The translations under genes and the position numbers were made by a program. From NCBI GenBank assembly GCA_034421295.1, contig DAOUKM010000004.1, positions 124,001 through 188,000 on the forward strand: a stretch of 64,000 bases of DNA. The letters run 5' to 3'. The notes beneath the pieces are model-generated. The model did no database searches. It was given only the letters and a program-made list of their open reading frames with translations, and had not been told where the DNA came from. Source of the DNA: CAUZIR01 sp034421295. GTDB taxonomy: Bacteria > Chloroflexota > Dehalococcoidia > Lucifugimonadales > UBA2962. Below are positions 1-8,157 of this stretch, in pieces. Numbering within the stretch: position 1 is the stretch's first letter; each line of letters begins with the position of its first letter.

Positions 1-577
1 CGTGCCACAGGTCATTTCCCTCGCGCGATCTCTCGCCGACGCCGGCGAAGACCGACACGCCCTGGTGCTCGGTGCCGATGTTTCGTATCAGCTCCTGGAT
101 GATTACTGTCTTGCCGACCCCCGCGCCTCCATACGCCCCGATCTTGCCACCCTTGGTGAACGGGGTGATCAGGTCCATCACCTTGATGCCGGTCTCCAGC
201 ACCTCGACCTGGGTTGCCTGCTCCTCGAATCCGGGTGGCGCCCGGTGTATCGGCCAGTTGTCGCCCGCATCTATCTCCTCTAGGCCGTCGAGGGTCTCCC
301 CCAGAGCGTTAAACAGCCTGCCCAGGGTGGGGTCGCCCACCGGCACGGCTATCGGCTGACCCGTATCGACGACGTCGACGCCGCGCTTCAGGCCCTCTGT
401 CGGCCCCAGGGCCAGGCACCTGACCCAGTTGTTGCCCACGTGCTGCTCGACCTCGAGCACCAGCCTCTGGTCGCCCACCGCAGTCTCTAGCGCGTTGTAG
501 ATAGTCGGCATGTCGTCGTGGGGGAATTCCACATCCACGACCGTGCCGATTACCTGGGTTACCTTTCCGTTGGCCAT
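1..577 (-). CDS. atpD: ATP synthase F1 beta subunit, N-terminal part (cut by window edge)
   Basis: Catalytic beta subunit of the F1 head, which makes ATP from ADP and phosphate as the rotor turns. Only the first 192 or so codons are inside the window; the rest lies to the left. The start ATG at 577 follows a good ribosome site (TAGGAGAA). The N-terminal beta-barrel (residues about 1-80) is followed by a Walker A motif, GGAGVGKT, at residues 150-157. It is the last gene of the minus-strand ATP synthase operon visible here, 29 bp after atpG. The epsilon gene atpC would be expected beyond the edge. Identification is secure; completeness cannot be judged. Confidence 0.97.
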   Translation of the reverse strand, partial: MANGKVTQVIGTVVDVEFPHDDMPTIYNALETAVGDQRLVLEVEQHVGNNWVRCLALGPTEGLKRGVDVVDTGQPIAVPVGDPTLGRLFNALGETLDGLEEIDAGDNWPIHRAPPGFEEQATQVEVLETGIKVMDLITPFTKGGKIGAYGGAGVGKTVIIQELIRNIGTEHQGVSVFAGVGERSREGNDLWH

Positions 578-606
578 TTCGTTCTCCTAAACCGTTCGGT
601 TGCGGG

Positions 607-1464
607 CTAGGCCTCGACCGCCGCCGCGCCGCCCACTATGTCCAGCAGTTCGGTGGTGATCGACTCCTGCCGAACCTTGTTCATCTCCAGGGTCAAATCG
701 GCCTTCATATCCAGCGCGTTGTCGGTGGCGCCCCGCATGGCAACCATGCGGGCGCTCTGTTCGCTTGCCACCCCCTCCAGCAGGGCGTGGTATATCTCCA
801 TCTCCACATACCTGGGAAGAAGCTCTGCGAGCACCGCGCGCGGGCTGGGCTCGAATATGTAGCCCACCGTGTCCTTGGCCTCCAGCTCGGCCGGCACCAC
901 CGGGAGCAGGGGCATCACCTCGGGCCTCTGCAGCGTGGTGTTTACGAAGTGGGCGTAGGCCAGGTACACGGCATCGACCCGCTCGGCCTCGTAGTCATCG
1001 ATCACCACGCGGGCGATCGGACCGGCGTCGGCCACCGTAGGGCGGTCGCCAATGTCGGTGAAGACGGCCCGGAGGTTCGCCGTGCGCGCGAAAAAGTCCC
1101 TGCCCTTCTTGCCGACCGCAACGACATCGGCCTCGCCTCCGAGGTCGACTAGCTGCTGGGCGGCCCGCCGGTTGACCGCCGTGTTCAGTCCCCCCGTAAG
1201 GCCACGGTCGGGGGTGATGACGATCAGCTGCACCCGGCCAGGCTCGCGCCTCATCAGCAGCGGATGGGTCTCGTCGACGTCCTGGGGCTGTGCGGCCAGG
1301 TCGGCGAGCAGCGTCTGCATCCTGTCGGCGTACGGTCGGGTCTGAAGCGCCATCTCCTGGGCACGGCGCATCTTGGAGGCGGCGATCATCGACATGGCCT
1401 TTGTGATCTTGGCCGTGTTATCGACGCTGGATATGCGCCTCTTTATCTGCCTTACTGAAGCCAT
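607..1464 (-). CDS. atpG: ATP synthase F1 gamma subunit
   Basis: Gamma subunit, the central shaft coupling proton flow through Fo to catalysis in the alpha3beta3 head. At 285 residues it has the usual length. The N-terminus (MASVRQIKRRISSVDNTAKITKAMSMIAASK) shows the classic I-x-R-R-I-x-S-V and T-x-K-I-T-x-A-M pattern, and the C-terminus carries the conserved helix with NKVRQESITTELLDIVGGA. It lies between atpA and atpD in the usual order, with 37 bp to atpA. Nothing unusual is visible. Confidence 0.97.
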   Translation of the reverse strand: MASVRQIKRRISSVDNTAKITKAMSMIAASKMRRAQEMALQTRPYADRMQTLLADLAAQPQDVDETHPLLMRREPGRVQLIVITPDRGLTGGLNTAVNRRAAQQLVDLGGEADVVAVGKKGRDFFARTANLRAVFTDIGDRPTVADAGPIARVVIDDYEAERVDAVYLAYAHFVNTTLQRPEVMPLLPVVPAELEAKDTVGYIFEPSPRAVLAELLPRYVEMEIYHALLEGVASEQSARMVAMRGATDNALDMKADLTLEMNKVRQESITTELLDIVGGAAAVEA

Positions 1465-1501
1465 GGACTAGTCGCCGCGCTTAACCTCTCAGCGATCCCC
1501 T

Positions 1502-3013
1502 CTAGAGTGGCACCGACTTTTTGAACTCGGCCAGAGCATCGTTCAGCCTGCCGGTGGTCTCGTCACTGAGCGCGGCCGACTCGTTGATGTCGGACAGTAG
1601 CTCAGGGTGGCTGGAAGCGAGGTAGCCCTGGAGGGCACCCTCGGCCTCGCCGATCTTCTCTAGTGCCACGTCGTCGAGATGCCCGTTCGAAAGGGCGTAC
1701 ATGATCGTTACCTGATCGGCCAGGGTCAGGGGCCTGTTCTGCCCCTGCTTGAGGATCTCCACCGCCCTCTGCCCCCTCTGGAGCTGGGCACGTGTGGCGG
1801 CGTCCAGGTCCTCGGTGCCGAACTGCGCGAATGTGGCAAGCTCGCGGTACTGAGCGAGCTGAAGGCGCAGGCCGCCGGCGACCGCGCGCATCGCCCGGGT
1901 CTGGGCCGACCCGCCCACGCGCGAAACGGACAGCCCCGCGTTCACGGCCGGCCTGATGCCGGCGTTGAACAGCTCGGGCTCAAGGTATATCTGGCCATCG
2001 GTGATCGAGATGACGTTGGTGGGAACGTAGGCCGACACGTCGCCGGCCAGCGTCTCGATGATGGGCAGGGCGGTAAGGGAGCCCCCGCCGTGGGCATCGT
2101 CCAGCTTTGCGGCCCTCTCCAGCAGGCGGCTGTGCAGGTAGAACACGTCCCCGGGGTACGCCTCGCGTCCCGGGGGACGGCGCAGCAACAGCGACATCTG
2201 CCGGTAGGCCCATGCATGCTTGGAGAGATCGTCGTAGACGATAAGGGCGTCCTTTCCCTCGTTCATGAAGTGCTCGGCCATGGCGCAGCCGGCGTAGGGA
2301 GCCAGATACTGCATCGGCGCGGGGTCCGCGGCGTTGGCCGCGACGACGATGGTGTGTTCCATCGCCCCGTGCTCCTCGAGCATTGCCACGGTCTGTGCGA
2401 CCTTGCCGGCCTTCTGCCCGATCGCGACATACACGCATATCAGGTCGCCGCCCTTCTGGTTGATGATCGTGTCGATGGCGATCATCGACTTGCCCGTGGA
2501 CCGGTCGCCGATGATCAGCTCGCGCTGGCCCCGACCAATGGGAATCATCCCGTCGATCGCCTTGATTCCCGTCTGCACCGGGCTGTTGACCGATTTGCGG
2601 GAGGCGACGTCGGGGGCTACGATCTCCGCAGGCATCGTGCTGGTCGTGCCGGTCGGGCCCTTGCCATCGATCGGCTCTCCGAGCGCATCCACCACCCTGC
2701 CGATCAGCTCCGGGCCGACCGCGACCTCCACGATCCGGTCGGTGCTGCGGACCTCGCTTCCCTCCTTGACGCTGAGGGGATCGCCGAGAATAACGGCTCC
2801 AACGCCGTCCTCCTCGAGGTTTAGGGCCAGGCCCGTCACGCCGCTCTCGAACGCGAGCAACTCCGAGTAGCTGACCCCGGAAAGGCCGTGGATGCGGGCG
2901 ACGCCGTCGCCGACCTCGACCACGGTTCCGACCTCCACCATCGTCAGGTCGCTCCCGAAGTCCTCGATCTGGCGCTTAATGACCGAGGCGATGTCCTGTC
3001 CTCTAACTGCCAT
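1502..3013 (-). CDS. atpA: ATP synthase F1 alpha subunit
   Basis: Non-catalytic nucleotide-binding subunit of the F1 head, alternating with beta. It is 503 residues, full length. An N-terminal barrel (about 1-95) precedes the nucleotide-binding domain with Walker A GDRSTGKS near residue 170, and the alpha signature (PAVNAGLSVSRVGGSAQ) lies near 360-375. The start MAVRGQDIASVIKRQI matches the family N-terminus. A 99 bp gap separates it from atpH, longer than other gaps in the operon, and no obvious extra gene fits in it. Confidence 0.97.
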   Translation of the reverse strand: MAVRGQDIASVIKRQIEDFGSDLTMVEVGTVVEVGDGVARIHGLSGVSYSELLAFESGVTGLALNLEEDGVGAVILGDPLSVKEGSEVRSTDRIVEVAVGPELIGRVVDALGEPIDGKGPTGTTSTMPAEIVAPDVASRKSVNSPVQTGIKAIDGMIPIGRGQRELIIGDRSTGKSMIAIDTIINQKGGDLICVYVAIGQKAGKVAQTVAMLEEHGAMEHTIVVAANAADPAPMQYLAPYAGCAMAEHFMNEGKDALIVYDDLSKHAWAYRQMSLLLRRPPGREAYPGDVFYLHSRLLERAAKLDDAHGGGSLTALPIIETLAGDVSAYVPTNVISITDGQIYLEPELFNAGIRPAVNAGLSVSRVGGSAQTRAMRAVAGGLRLQLAQYRELATFAQFGTEDLDAATRAQLQRGQRAVEILKQGQNRPLTLADQVTIMYALSNGHLDDVALEKIGEAEGALQGYLASSHPELLSDINESAALSDETTGRLNDALAEFKKSVPL

Positions 3014-3112
3014 GTCGTTCTCCGCTAGTGTTGTGCCCCGCCGCTCCCGGTGCCGAATCGCCGCCTCTTTCGCGGGATCGGGTCTTCCGGAAACCGGGGG
3101 CCGCCTTTGCCA

Positions 3113-3646
3113 TTACCGGGATAGTTCCCTCTTCATCTCCTGCAGCCTGGTGCGAACGCTTCCGTCTATCAGCCGGTCGTCCACCCTGGCGACCATGCCG
3201 CCGATCACCCCGGGATCGACGCGGGTCCCCACCACCACATCGGCTCCCACCGCCTCCCCGAGGGTACGCGCCAGCCTGTCGATCTGCTCCTGGCCCAGTT
3301 CCACGGCGGTCGTGACCTCCGCCCGCACCACTCCCCTATGCGCGTCCAGCATGCGCTCGAAGTGGTCGGCTATGTCAGGGATCGTTCCCGCAGCGTTCCG
3401 CGAGGCGAGCAGGCCGGCCAGGTTGCGGGCCATGGGTTCGACGCCCTCGCCGAGCACCTCATCGATCACGCTCAGCTTCCGATCGAGCGGCACCTGTGGT
3501 GAATCGAGCAGAGCGGGTAGATCGGATTCCTGCATGGCCTGGGCCATGGTCGCAAGGTCCTGTCTCCACTCGCTCAGCTTCTCGCCCTCGGATGCGATCT
3601 GAAAGGCTGCCTGAGCAAACCTCCTTGAGGAAGGTGCACCGGGCAT
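3113..3646 (-). CDS. atpH: ATP synthase F1 delta subunit
   Basis: Delta (OSCP-like) subunit, part of the peripheral stalk joining the F1 head to subunit b. It has 177 residues, normal for bacterial delta. The N-terminal helical domain includes RRFAQAAFQIA and the C-terminal part has the family pattern DPGVIGGMVARVDDRLIDGSV. It lies between atpF and atpA as expected. Sequence conservation in this family is low, so position in the operon adds most of the confidence. Confidence 0.94.
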   Translation of the reverse strand: MPGAPSSRRFAQAAFQIASEGEKLSEWRQDLATMAQAMQESDLPALLDSPQVPLDRKLSVIDEVLGEGVEPMARNLAGLLASRNAAGTIPDIADHFERMLDAHRGVVRAEVTTAVELGQEQIDRLARTLGEAVGADVVVGTRVDPGVIGGMVARVDDRLIDGSVRTRLQEMKRELSR

Positions 3647-3681
3647 CGGCTCAGCCAGACCTCATCTGCAGATCACCGCCA

Positions 3682-4185
3682 TTATCGGCCGCGGCCCAGA
3701 GCGCCGCTGTCCTCAAGGACCTTGTCGATCAGTTCCTTGTGCGCCGATTCGTCGAGCGAGCGCTCCACGATCTTCTCTGCGGCGTCGACGGCCAGGGCCC
3801 CGAACTCCCTGCGCAGCCCCTCAATGGCTGCGTCCCGTTCGCGCTGGATGTCCGCCTCCGCCCTCTCGCGCTCGGACCTGATCTCCTGCCTGGCCTTGGC
3901 CAGCTCCTCTTCACGGAAGCGATCGGCCACCTGCCGGGCCTGGGCGATCATCTCCTGGCCCTCGGCCCTCGCCGCAGCTATCTGCTCCTCCATGTCCGAC
4001 CTTGCCGCCGCCGCCTCTTCGCGCGCCTTCTCGGCGGCCTCAAGGCCCTCCTTGATGCGGCTCGACCGCTCGCGCATCGCCCTGGTGATGGGCTTGTAGA
4101 GAACGAGCCACAGCGCTATGAAGAGGATGAGGAAGCTAACGATCTGGGTTATCAGACCGGATAGGTTTATTCCTAGTGCGCCCAT
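3682..4185 (-). CDS. atpF: ATP synthase Fo subunit b
   Basis: Membrane-anchored peripheral stalk subunit. The 167-residue protein has one hydrophobic helix near residues 5-30 (LNLSGLITQIVSFLILFIAL) followed by a long charged helix rich in Glu, Arg and Ala that would form the coiled-coil dimer. The P-I-x-R-A-M-x-E-R segment after the membrane helix is typical. Placed between atpE and atpH. A single b gene is present, with no b-prime copy, as in most non-photosynthetic bacteria. Confidence 0.95.
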   Translation of the reverse strand: MGALGINLSGLITQIVSFLILFIALWLVLYKPITRAMRERSSRIKEGLEAAEKAREEAAAARSDMEEQIAAARAEGQEMIAQARQVADRFREEELAKARQEIRSERERAEADIQRERDAAIEGLRREFGALAVDAAEKIVERSLDESAHKELIDKVLEDSGALGRGR

Positions 4186-4230
4186 ACCGCCTCTGTATCC
4201 TCGGACTATCGCCCCGGCAGCTGCCGGCGG

Positions 4231-4458
4231 CTATACGAACTTGATAATGATGGCCACGACCAGCGCGTAGATCGCGATCGCCTCGGCGAACGCGATGGCC
4301 AGGATCATGTTCTGCTGAACCAGGCCGACTGCGTCAGGGTTGCGTCCTATCGACTCCATCGCCTTTGCCGCCAGAAGTCCGACGCCGATCCCGGGGCCAA
4401 TGGCCCCAAGGCCGATCGCCAGTCCGGCGCCAACACCGTTAAGGTCACCTTCAAGCAT
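4231..4458 (-). CDS. atpE: ATP synthase Fo subunit c
   Basis: Rotor ring subunit of Fo. The 75-residue hairpin has two membrane helices joined by the polar loop motif (ESIGRNPDAV). The ion-carrying carboxylate is the Glu near residue 59 in AFAEAIAIY. The residues around that Glu do not show an obvious sodium-binding pattern, so proton coupling is the simpler reading. Standard position between atpB and atpF. Confidence 0.96.
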   Translation of the reverse strand: MLEGDLNGVGAGLAIGLGAIGPGIGVGLLAAKAMESIGRNPDAVGLVQQNMILAIAFAEAIAIYALVVAIIIKFV

Positions 4459-4533
4459 CGAGCTTTACCTCCGCTCCTTTTTGGCCGTGCCGATCTCTCT
4501 TCGGGCCGGCGCGGCTTGCTTCCGATTCCTGGC

Positions 4534-5577
4534 CTAGTGCGAATCGTGCGCCGCGCTGGCCACCGCGGCGAACACCAATGTCAGCATTGCGAATATGAAG
4601 GCCTGTATCAGGCCCACGAACAGCTCGAGTCCCATGAAGGGCAGCACGCCGATCAGCGGGATGAGGAACGCCATGGCCACCAGCAGCACCTCGCCGGCAA
4701 AGATGTTGCCGAACAGTCGGAAGGTAAAGCTGATGATCCTGGCCACCTCGCTCACGAACTCGAGTATGCCCACGAAGAACCACATCGGGCCCTGCCCGAA
4801 GTTGATGTACTTGCGAAGGTGCGAGAAGACGCCCAGCTCGCGAAGTGCCCAGAAGTGCACGAAGAACATCGCCACCAGGGCTATGGCCAGGGTGGTGTTT
4901 ACGTCGGTGTTGGCCGAGCGCAGGAACGGAACCAGAACGCCGGCCTGCTTGCCCTCCGACTCCTCGGTGTGGCTCCACTCCTCCCACTCGGCCGCGGTGA
5001 TCGTGTCGTCGACCGAGCCGAATCCCATCACCCCGACAGTCCCCGCTCCTGCGAACACATTGACCTTGACCTTGGACAGGTCCGGGTGATCCTCCTTGTC
5101 CTCTAGGTGGTGGATGACCTCCTCGGGCGACTCTATCCAGCCGATGGTGCCGAAGCCGGGGAGTATGCCCATCCAGTTGGCGACCAGGATGAACAGGAAG
5201 ATCGAAAGAGCCAGCGGAACGTAGGTCAGGCCCCGCCTCCCGGCGAGCCCCTCGCCGATGCGCTGGAAATACTCGATGATCACCTCGAACAGGTTCTGCA
5301 GCCCGCTCGGAACGAGACTCGCACGGCGCGATGCGATCAGGCCCATCAGCAGGACTATGACGATCGCGGCCCACGTGGTCACCATCGTGTTGGTGATGTG
5401 GAAGCCGCCGATGTTCGGACCGGAGGAGATGTTCTCGGCGGGGATCTGAAGGTGGGCGATCGGAGCGCCCAGGAACCCGCCACCGAATTCGTTGCCCAGC
5501 GCGCCGCCTGCCAGACCGATGATGAAAAGCGCCCCAAAGGCCAGCAGGACGATCAGAACCTTCGGGTTGCGCAGCAG
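4534..5577 (-). CDS. atpB: ATP synthase Fo subunit a (probable non-AUG start)
   Basis: Proton-channel subunit a. Five to six membrane helices are visible, and the essential Arg region is SFTFRLFGNIFAGEVLL. The first ATG in frame is at 5385, but the frame stays open upstream for 64 more codons. That extension holds a hydrophobic helix followed by PIAHLQIPAENI and GGFHITNTMV, which resemble the conserved N-terminus of this family. The upstream stop is at 5590-5592, overlapping a strong AGGAG ribosome site. The frame between them has no ATG, GTG or TTG, so CTG at 5577 (or 5574) is the most likely start, giving about 347 residues. A sequencing error at the start is the alternative. Confidence 0.9.
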   Translation of the reverse strand: MLRNPKVLIVLLAFGALFIIGLAGGALGNEFGGGFLGAPIAHLQIPAENISSGPNIGGFHITNTMVTTWAAIVIVLLMGLIASRRASLVPSGLQNLFEVIIEYFQRIGEGLAGRRGLTYVPLALSIFLFILVANWMGILPGFGTIGWIESPEEVIHHLEDKEDHPDLSKVKVNVFAGAGTVGVMGFGSVDDTITAAEWEEWSHTEESEGKQAGVLVPFLRSANTDVNTTLAIALVAMFFVHFWALRELGVFSHLRKYINFGQGPMWFFVGILEFVSEVARIISFTFRLFGNIFAGEVLLVAMAFLIPLIGVLPFMGLELFVGLIQAFIFAMLTLVFAAVASAAHDSH

Positions 5578-5635
5578 CTTAAACGTCTCCTAAGAACGCC
5601 CGGCGCCTGCCAGGGCTAATCGATCTAACCGGTCG

Positions 5636-5869
5636 TCACTTCGCCGCTGGCGGGCCGTTCAGCACCGCCAGAATCATTCGGTACATGCCAGTCACCGCGA
5701 CCGCCAGACCCACCAGGATCCCCACGATTGTCAGTATGGGCGAAGCGCCCAGCCAGGCATCAAGAGCCAGCCCGCCGATGGCGCCCCCCGCGATAGTCAG
5801 GGCGACAAACCAGCCGACGCCCACCAACCGCGCGATTAGTGCCCTCTTGCTCCTGGAAGGACCGTCCAC
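5636..5869 (-). CDS. AtpZ/AtpI-like small membrane protein
   Basis: First gene of the ATP synthase operon. The 77-residue protein has two hydrophobic segments (about residues 13-33 and 43-66) separated by LDAWLGASPI. This is the layout of the AtpZ/AtpI family, which helps assemble the c ring or supply magnesium or calcium. It ends 58 bp before the proposed atpB start. The family is short and poorly conserved, so the assignment rests on topology plus position. Confidence 0.75.
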   Translation of the reverse strand: MDGPSRSKRALIARLVGVGWFVALTIAGGAIGGLALDAWLGASPILTIVGILVGLAVAVTGMYRMILAVLNGPPAAK

Positions 5870-5930
5870 TCAACCAACCCGCGCCCCTGTTCACCGGCGT
5901 TCCCGGCCCGCCACGATGGCGATTGCAAAG

Positions 5931-5958
5931 CTTATCACAATCTCGATTTAGGGGTCAA
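5931..5958 (-). promoter_or_regulatory. Probable sigma70-type promoter of the ATP synthase operon
   Basis: On the minus strand, TTGACC (5958-5953) is followed after 16 bp by GATAAG (5936-5931). The latter is preceded by TGT, giving an extended -10 element. Transcription would start about 55 bp before the first gene. Found by eye only. Confidence 0.5.
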
Positions 5959-5966
5959 CAATGCGG

Positions 5967-6014
5967 GAAAGGGGCCAAATCACAGCGCCTGAAAGGGGTC
6001 AGATAATTGCTCCC
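5967..6014. repeat. Imperfect 24-bp tandem repeat
   Basis: Two adjacent 24-bp units (5967-5990 and 5991-6014) both begin GAAAGGGG and share about two thirds of their bases. A third partial copy of the AGGGGTCA core lies at 5950-5957. Read on the plus strand they encode ERGQITAP then ERGQIIAP, but no real gene is apparent. It sits directly upstream of the ATP operon promoter. Confidence 0.55.
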
Positions 6015-6075
6015 GGGCAGGTCCCGAGCAGGGCGTATGGCAGGATCGGCGTCCGAGACCGGTTCGGGCCGATGT

Positions 6076-6630
6076 CTAACTGGACCCGGACCCCTTGGTG
6101 CCCTCGCCTATGTCGTCCAGGTCGAGGGTCGAGACAAAGTCGCTGAAGGCCGAAAGGGTCTTTAGCTCCTCTTCCCGGAGCGGCTTTGGGCCCGTCTGCT
6201 CGCCGGAGACGATGGGCTTTCCGGTCTCGGCGTCCATCTGCACGCTGGCCTTCTCGAGCACCGACTCCTCGGCGAATATGGGCGCCTCGGACCTGACCGC
6301 CAGCGCAATAGCGTCGCTGGGCCGGCAGTCCACCTCGACGCTGCTGCCGTTAACACCCAGGACGATCTTGGCGTAGAAGGTATCGTTGCTCAGCTCCGAA
6401 ACCACGATGCTGCTGACGCTCGCTCCCAGCGTGTCGATGACGCTGCCCAGCAGGTCGTGGGTCAGCGGACGGGATACCGCGACATCCTGGAGCTTGACGG
6501 CGATGGCATCAGCCTCATTGGGGCCTATCCAGATGGGAAGGTAGCGGTCGGTGTCCTTTACGCGCAGAATCACGACCCGCTGATAGTCAGTCAGGCTCAC
6601 GCGGATGCTGTCTATCATCATCTCCCGCAT
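6076..6630 (-). CDS. Bifunctional nuclease family protein (DUF151)
   Basis: A 184-residue protein with the DUF151/BFN domain over about residues 1-135. Visible hallmarks are the early LPIWIGPNEADAIA segment, then RPLTHDLL, and VDCRPSDAIALAVR near 100-115. Plant and bacterial members have been reported as nucleases, but the role in bacteria is uncertain. The C-terminal 50 residues are acidic and Ser-rich and lie outside the domain. Starts at 6621 or 6618 are also possible (MREMMIDS). Upstream of the ATP operon on the same strand, about 120 bp from its promoter. Confidence 0.85.
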   Translation of the reverse strand: MREMMIDSIRVSLTDYQRVVILRVKDTDRYLPIWIGPNEADAIAVKLQDVAVSRPLTHDLLGSVIDTLGASVSSIVVSELSNDTFYAKIVLGVNGSSVEVDCRPSDAIALAVRSEAPIFAEESVLEKASVQMDAETGKPIVSGEQTGPKPLREEELKTLSAFSDFVSTLDLDDIGEGTKGSGSS

Positions 6631-7053
6631 TTGCGATCCCGTCCCCAGTCAACATGCAGGCGGTTCGATCAAGGTCCCTAGCGGACCGTCAAGGCCCTGA
6701 GAAAGGGCGCCAACCCCGCCCCCGAGAGGTCAATTCTACGGGCCGGTTTTCAGGAGTGTCAAACGATCAAGACAAGGCCACGACCCCCGAACCGACCACA
6801 CCGCACAGGTGTTCGGTGGGGATTCGAAGCGTCCTGACGCAGGGTCGAATCGATGGCCCGAGATCCATCCCCTACGGGTCGGACCGAAGGCTGTATTCGC
6901 CCCACACCGGATGTCCTTTCGGGGAACCGACGAACGGGTGATCTCCATCCGGGCCGGCCGCCGGCGCACGGGTAACCGAGTCTGGTCCAGGCAGGTTACC
7001 CCGTCCACTGACCAGGCTCACGGGCGGCGCGATGAGGCCGTGGACGCCGCTTC
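6631..7053. other. Intergenic stretch without a recognisable gene
   Basis: About 420 bp. Short open frames exist on both strands, but none resembles a protein, has a convincing ribosome site, or shows domain-like composition. No tRNA cloverleaf or clear terminator was found. It probably holds the promoter of the nuclease-family gene. Confidence 0.5.
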
Positions 7054-7239
7054 TCACCCGCTCACGACCTCCCGCAGGCGTCTTGCGAGCTCGTTTCTGG
7101 TCAGCAGGACACGCCGCCCGCATGTGCGGCAGACCAGGCCCACATCGGCACCGAGCCGGACCACCTCCCACTCGAATCCCCCGCAGGGGTGAGCCTTCTT
7201 GAGTCGGACGACGTCCCCGAGCCTCAGGTCGGCCGCCAT
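7054..7239 (-). CDS. DUF951 family protein
   Basis: A 61-residue protein starting MAADLRLGDVVRLKKAHPCGG. The whole chain matches the DUF951 pattern: a D-x-V-x-L-K-K-x-H-P-C-G start, a W-E-V-x-R-x-G-A-D core, and a C-x-x-C pair (CRTC) that could bind zinc with the earlier Cys. Function is unknown. The frame stays open upstream to 7329, but the family N-terminus fixes the start at 7239. It lies 58 bp after pyrF on the same strand, and longer versions would overlap pyrF. Confidence 0.85.
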   Translation of the reverse strand: MAADLRLGDVVRLKKAHPCGGFEWEVVRLGADVGLVCRTCGRRVLLTRNELARRLREVVSG

Positions 7240-7297
7240 CGACCGTACGCATCGCCTGAACGGGCCTGAGGCGGAGTCGGAACGAGGCGGCCGGCTG

Positions 7298-8125
7298 TCA
7301 CCACCCCAGGCCCTCCCCGTCCAGGACATCGTTTACCCCGCTGCGCAGCGCGGCGGCAGCGGCGCGGGCGGCTTCGGCAAAATCGCCCTCGGACGCCGAG
7401 GCGTAGGTCACGGCCCGCGACGAGGCGATGACGATACCCCTGCCGTCTTCTCCCGCCCCCGCCCTGACGGCCGCGCCGAGATCGCCGCCCTGGGCACCGA
7501 TGCCCGGCGCCAGCAGCGATGCTCCGGGCGCCAGGGCACGCAGCGCTGCGAGGTCCGCGGGATAGGTCGCACCTGCGACCAGCCCGACGGCGGCCCTTGA
7601 TTCCCAGTCCACCACCTGTGCGGCGAGCCGCTCGAAGACCGTCTCGCCACTGTCCAGCACCAGGTCCTGCAGCTCGGCGGCCCCCGTGTTGGACGAGCGA
7701 CACCACACGTACACGCCGCGGTCCGCGTACTCAAGGAACGGCGCCAGGGCCTCGCCGCCACCATAGGCGTTGACCGTGGTCGCGTCAAAGCCCCAGACCT
7801 CGAACATGGCACGGGCATACGCCGCGCTGGTAGAGCCCACATCCCCGCGCTTTGCGTCTCCGATCAGCACGACGCCCGGGGCCGCCGAGCGGATGTGCTC
7901 GATGGTCTCTTCCAGGGCGGAAAGGCCCGGGATGCCCAGCGCCTCGTAGTGACCCAGATTGGGCTTATAGGCACAAACCAGGTCCGCGGTCGCATCGATG
8001 ATGGCCCGGTTGAAGGCGGCCACATCGCGCAGGGGCATTCTCGCCGGCTCGGGGTCCAGGCCGACGCATACCAGGCTGCGGGACCTGCCCATCGCCGCGC
8101 GGAGTCTTTCGGTATACGGGTGCAC
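7298..8125 (-). CDS. pyrF: Orotidine 5'-phosphate decarboxylase, type 2
   Basis: Last step of de novo UMP synthesis: decarboxylates OMP to UMP. The 275 residues match the longer type 2 PyrF family. The catalytic motif DAKRGD is at residues 90-95, with Lys92 as the key base. Other family blocks are CVGLDPEP (20-27) and KPNLGHYEA (54-62). It runs opposite to the neighbouring glycosylase gene, with 32 bp between their starts, so both promoters must be packed there or inside the genes. Confidence 0.95.
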   Translation of the reverse strand: MHPYTERLRAAMGRSRSLVCVGLDPEPARMPLRDVAAFNRAIIDATADLVCAYKPNLGHYEALGIPGLSALEETIEHIRSAAPGVVLIGDAKRGDVGSTSAAYARAMFEVWGFDATTVNAYGGGEALAPFLEYADRGVYVWCRSSNTGAAELQDLVLDSGETVFERLAAQVVDWESRAAVGLVAGATYPADLAALRALAPGASLLAPGIGAQGGDLGAAVRAGAGEDGRGIVIASSRAVTYASASEGDFAEAARAAAAALRSGVNDVLDGEGLGW

Positions 8126-8157
8126 CTTTAGAAACCTGAAATACTGTACACCGGTCC

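Noticed and set aside
1679..2824. Long plus-strand open frame opposite atpA
   Set aside because: It lies fully inside atpA on the other strand and reads as a complement of the GC-rich codon pattern, with His/Gly/Asp-rich chance composition.
6770..7040. Possible tRNA (GATTCGAA and GGTCGAATC stretches)
   Set aside because: No acceptor, D or anticodon stems could be fitted around these T-loop-like words on either strand.
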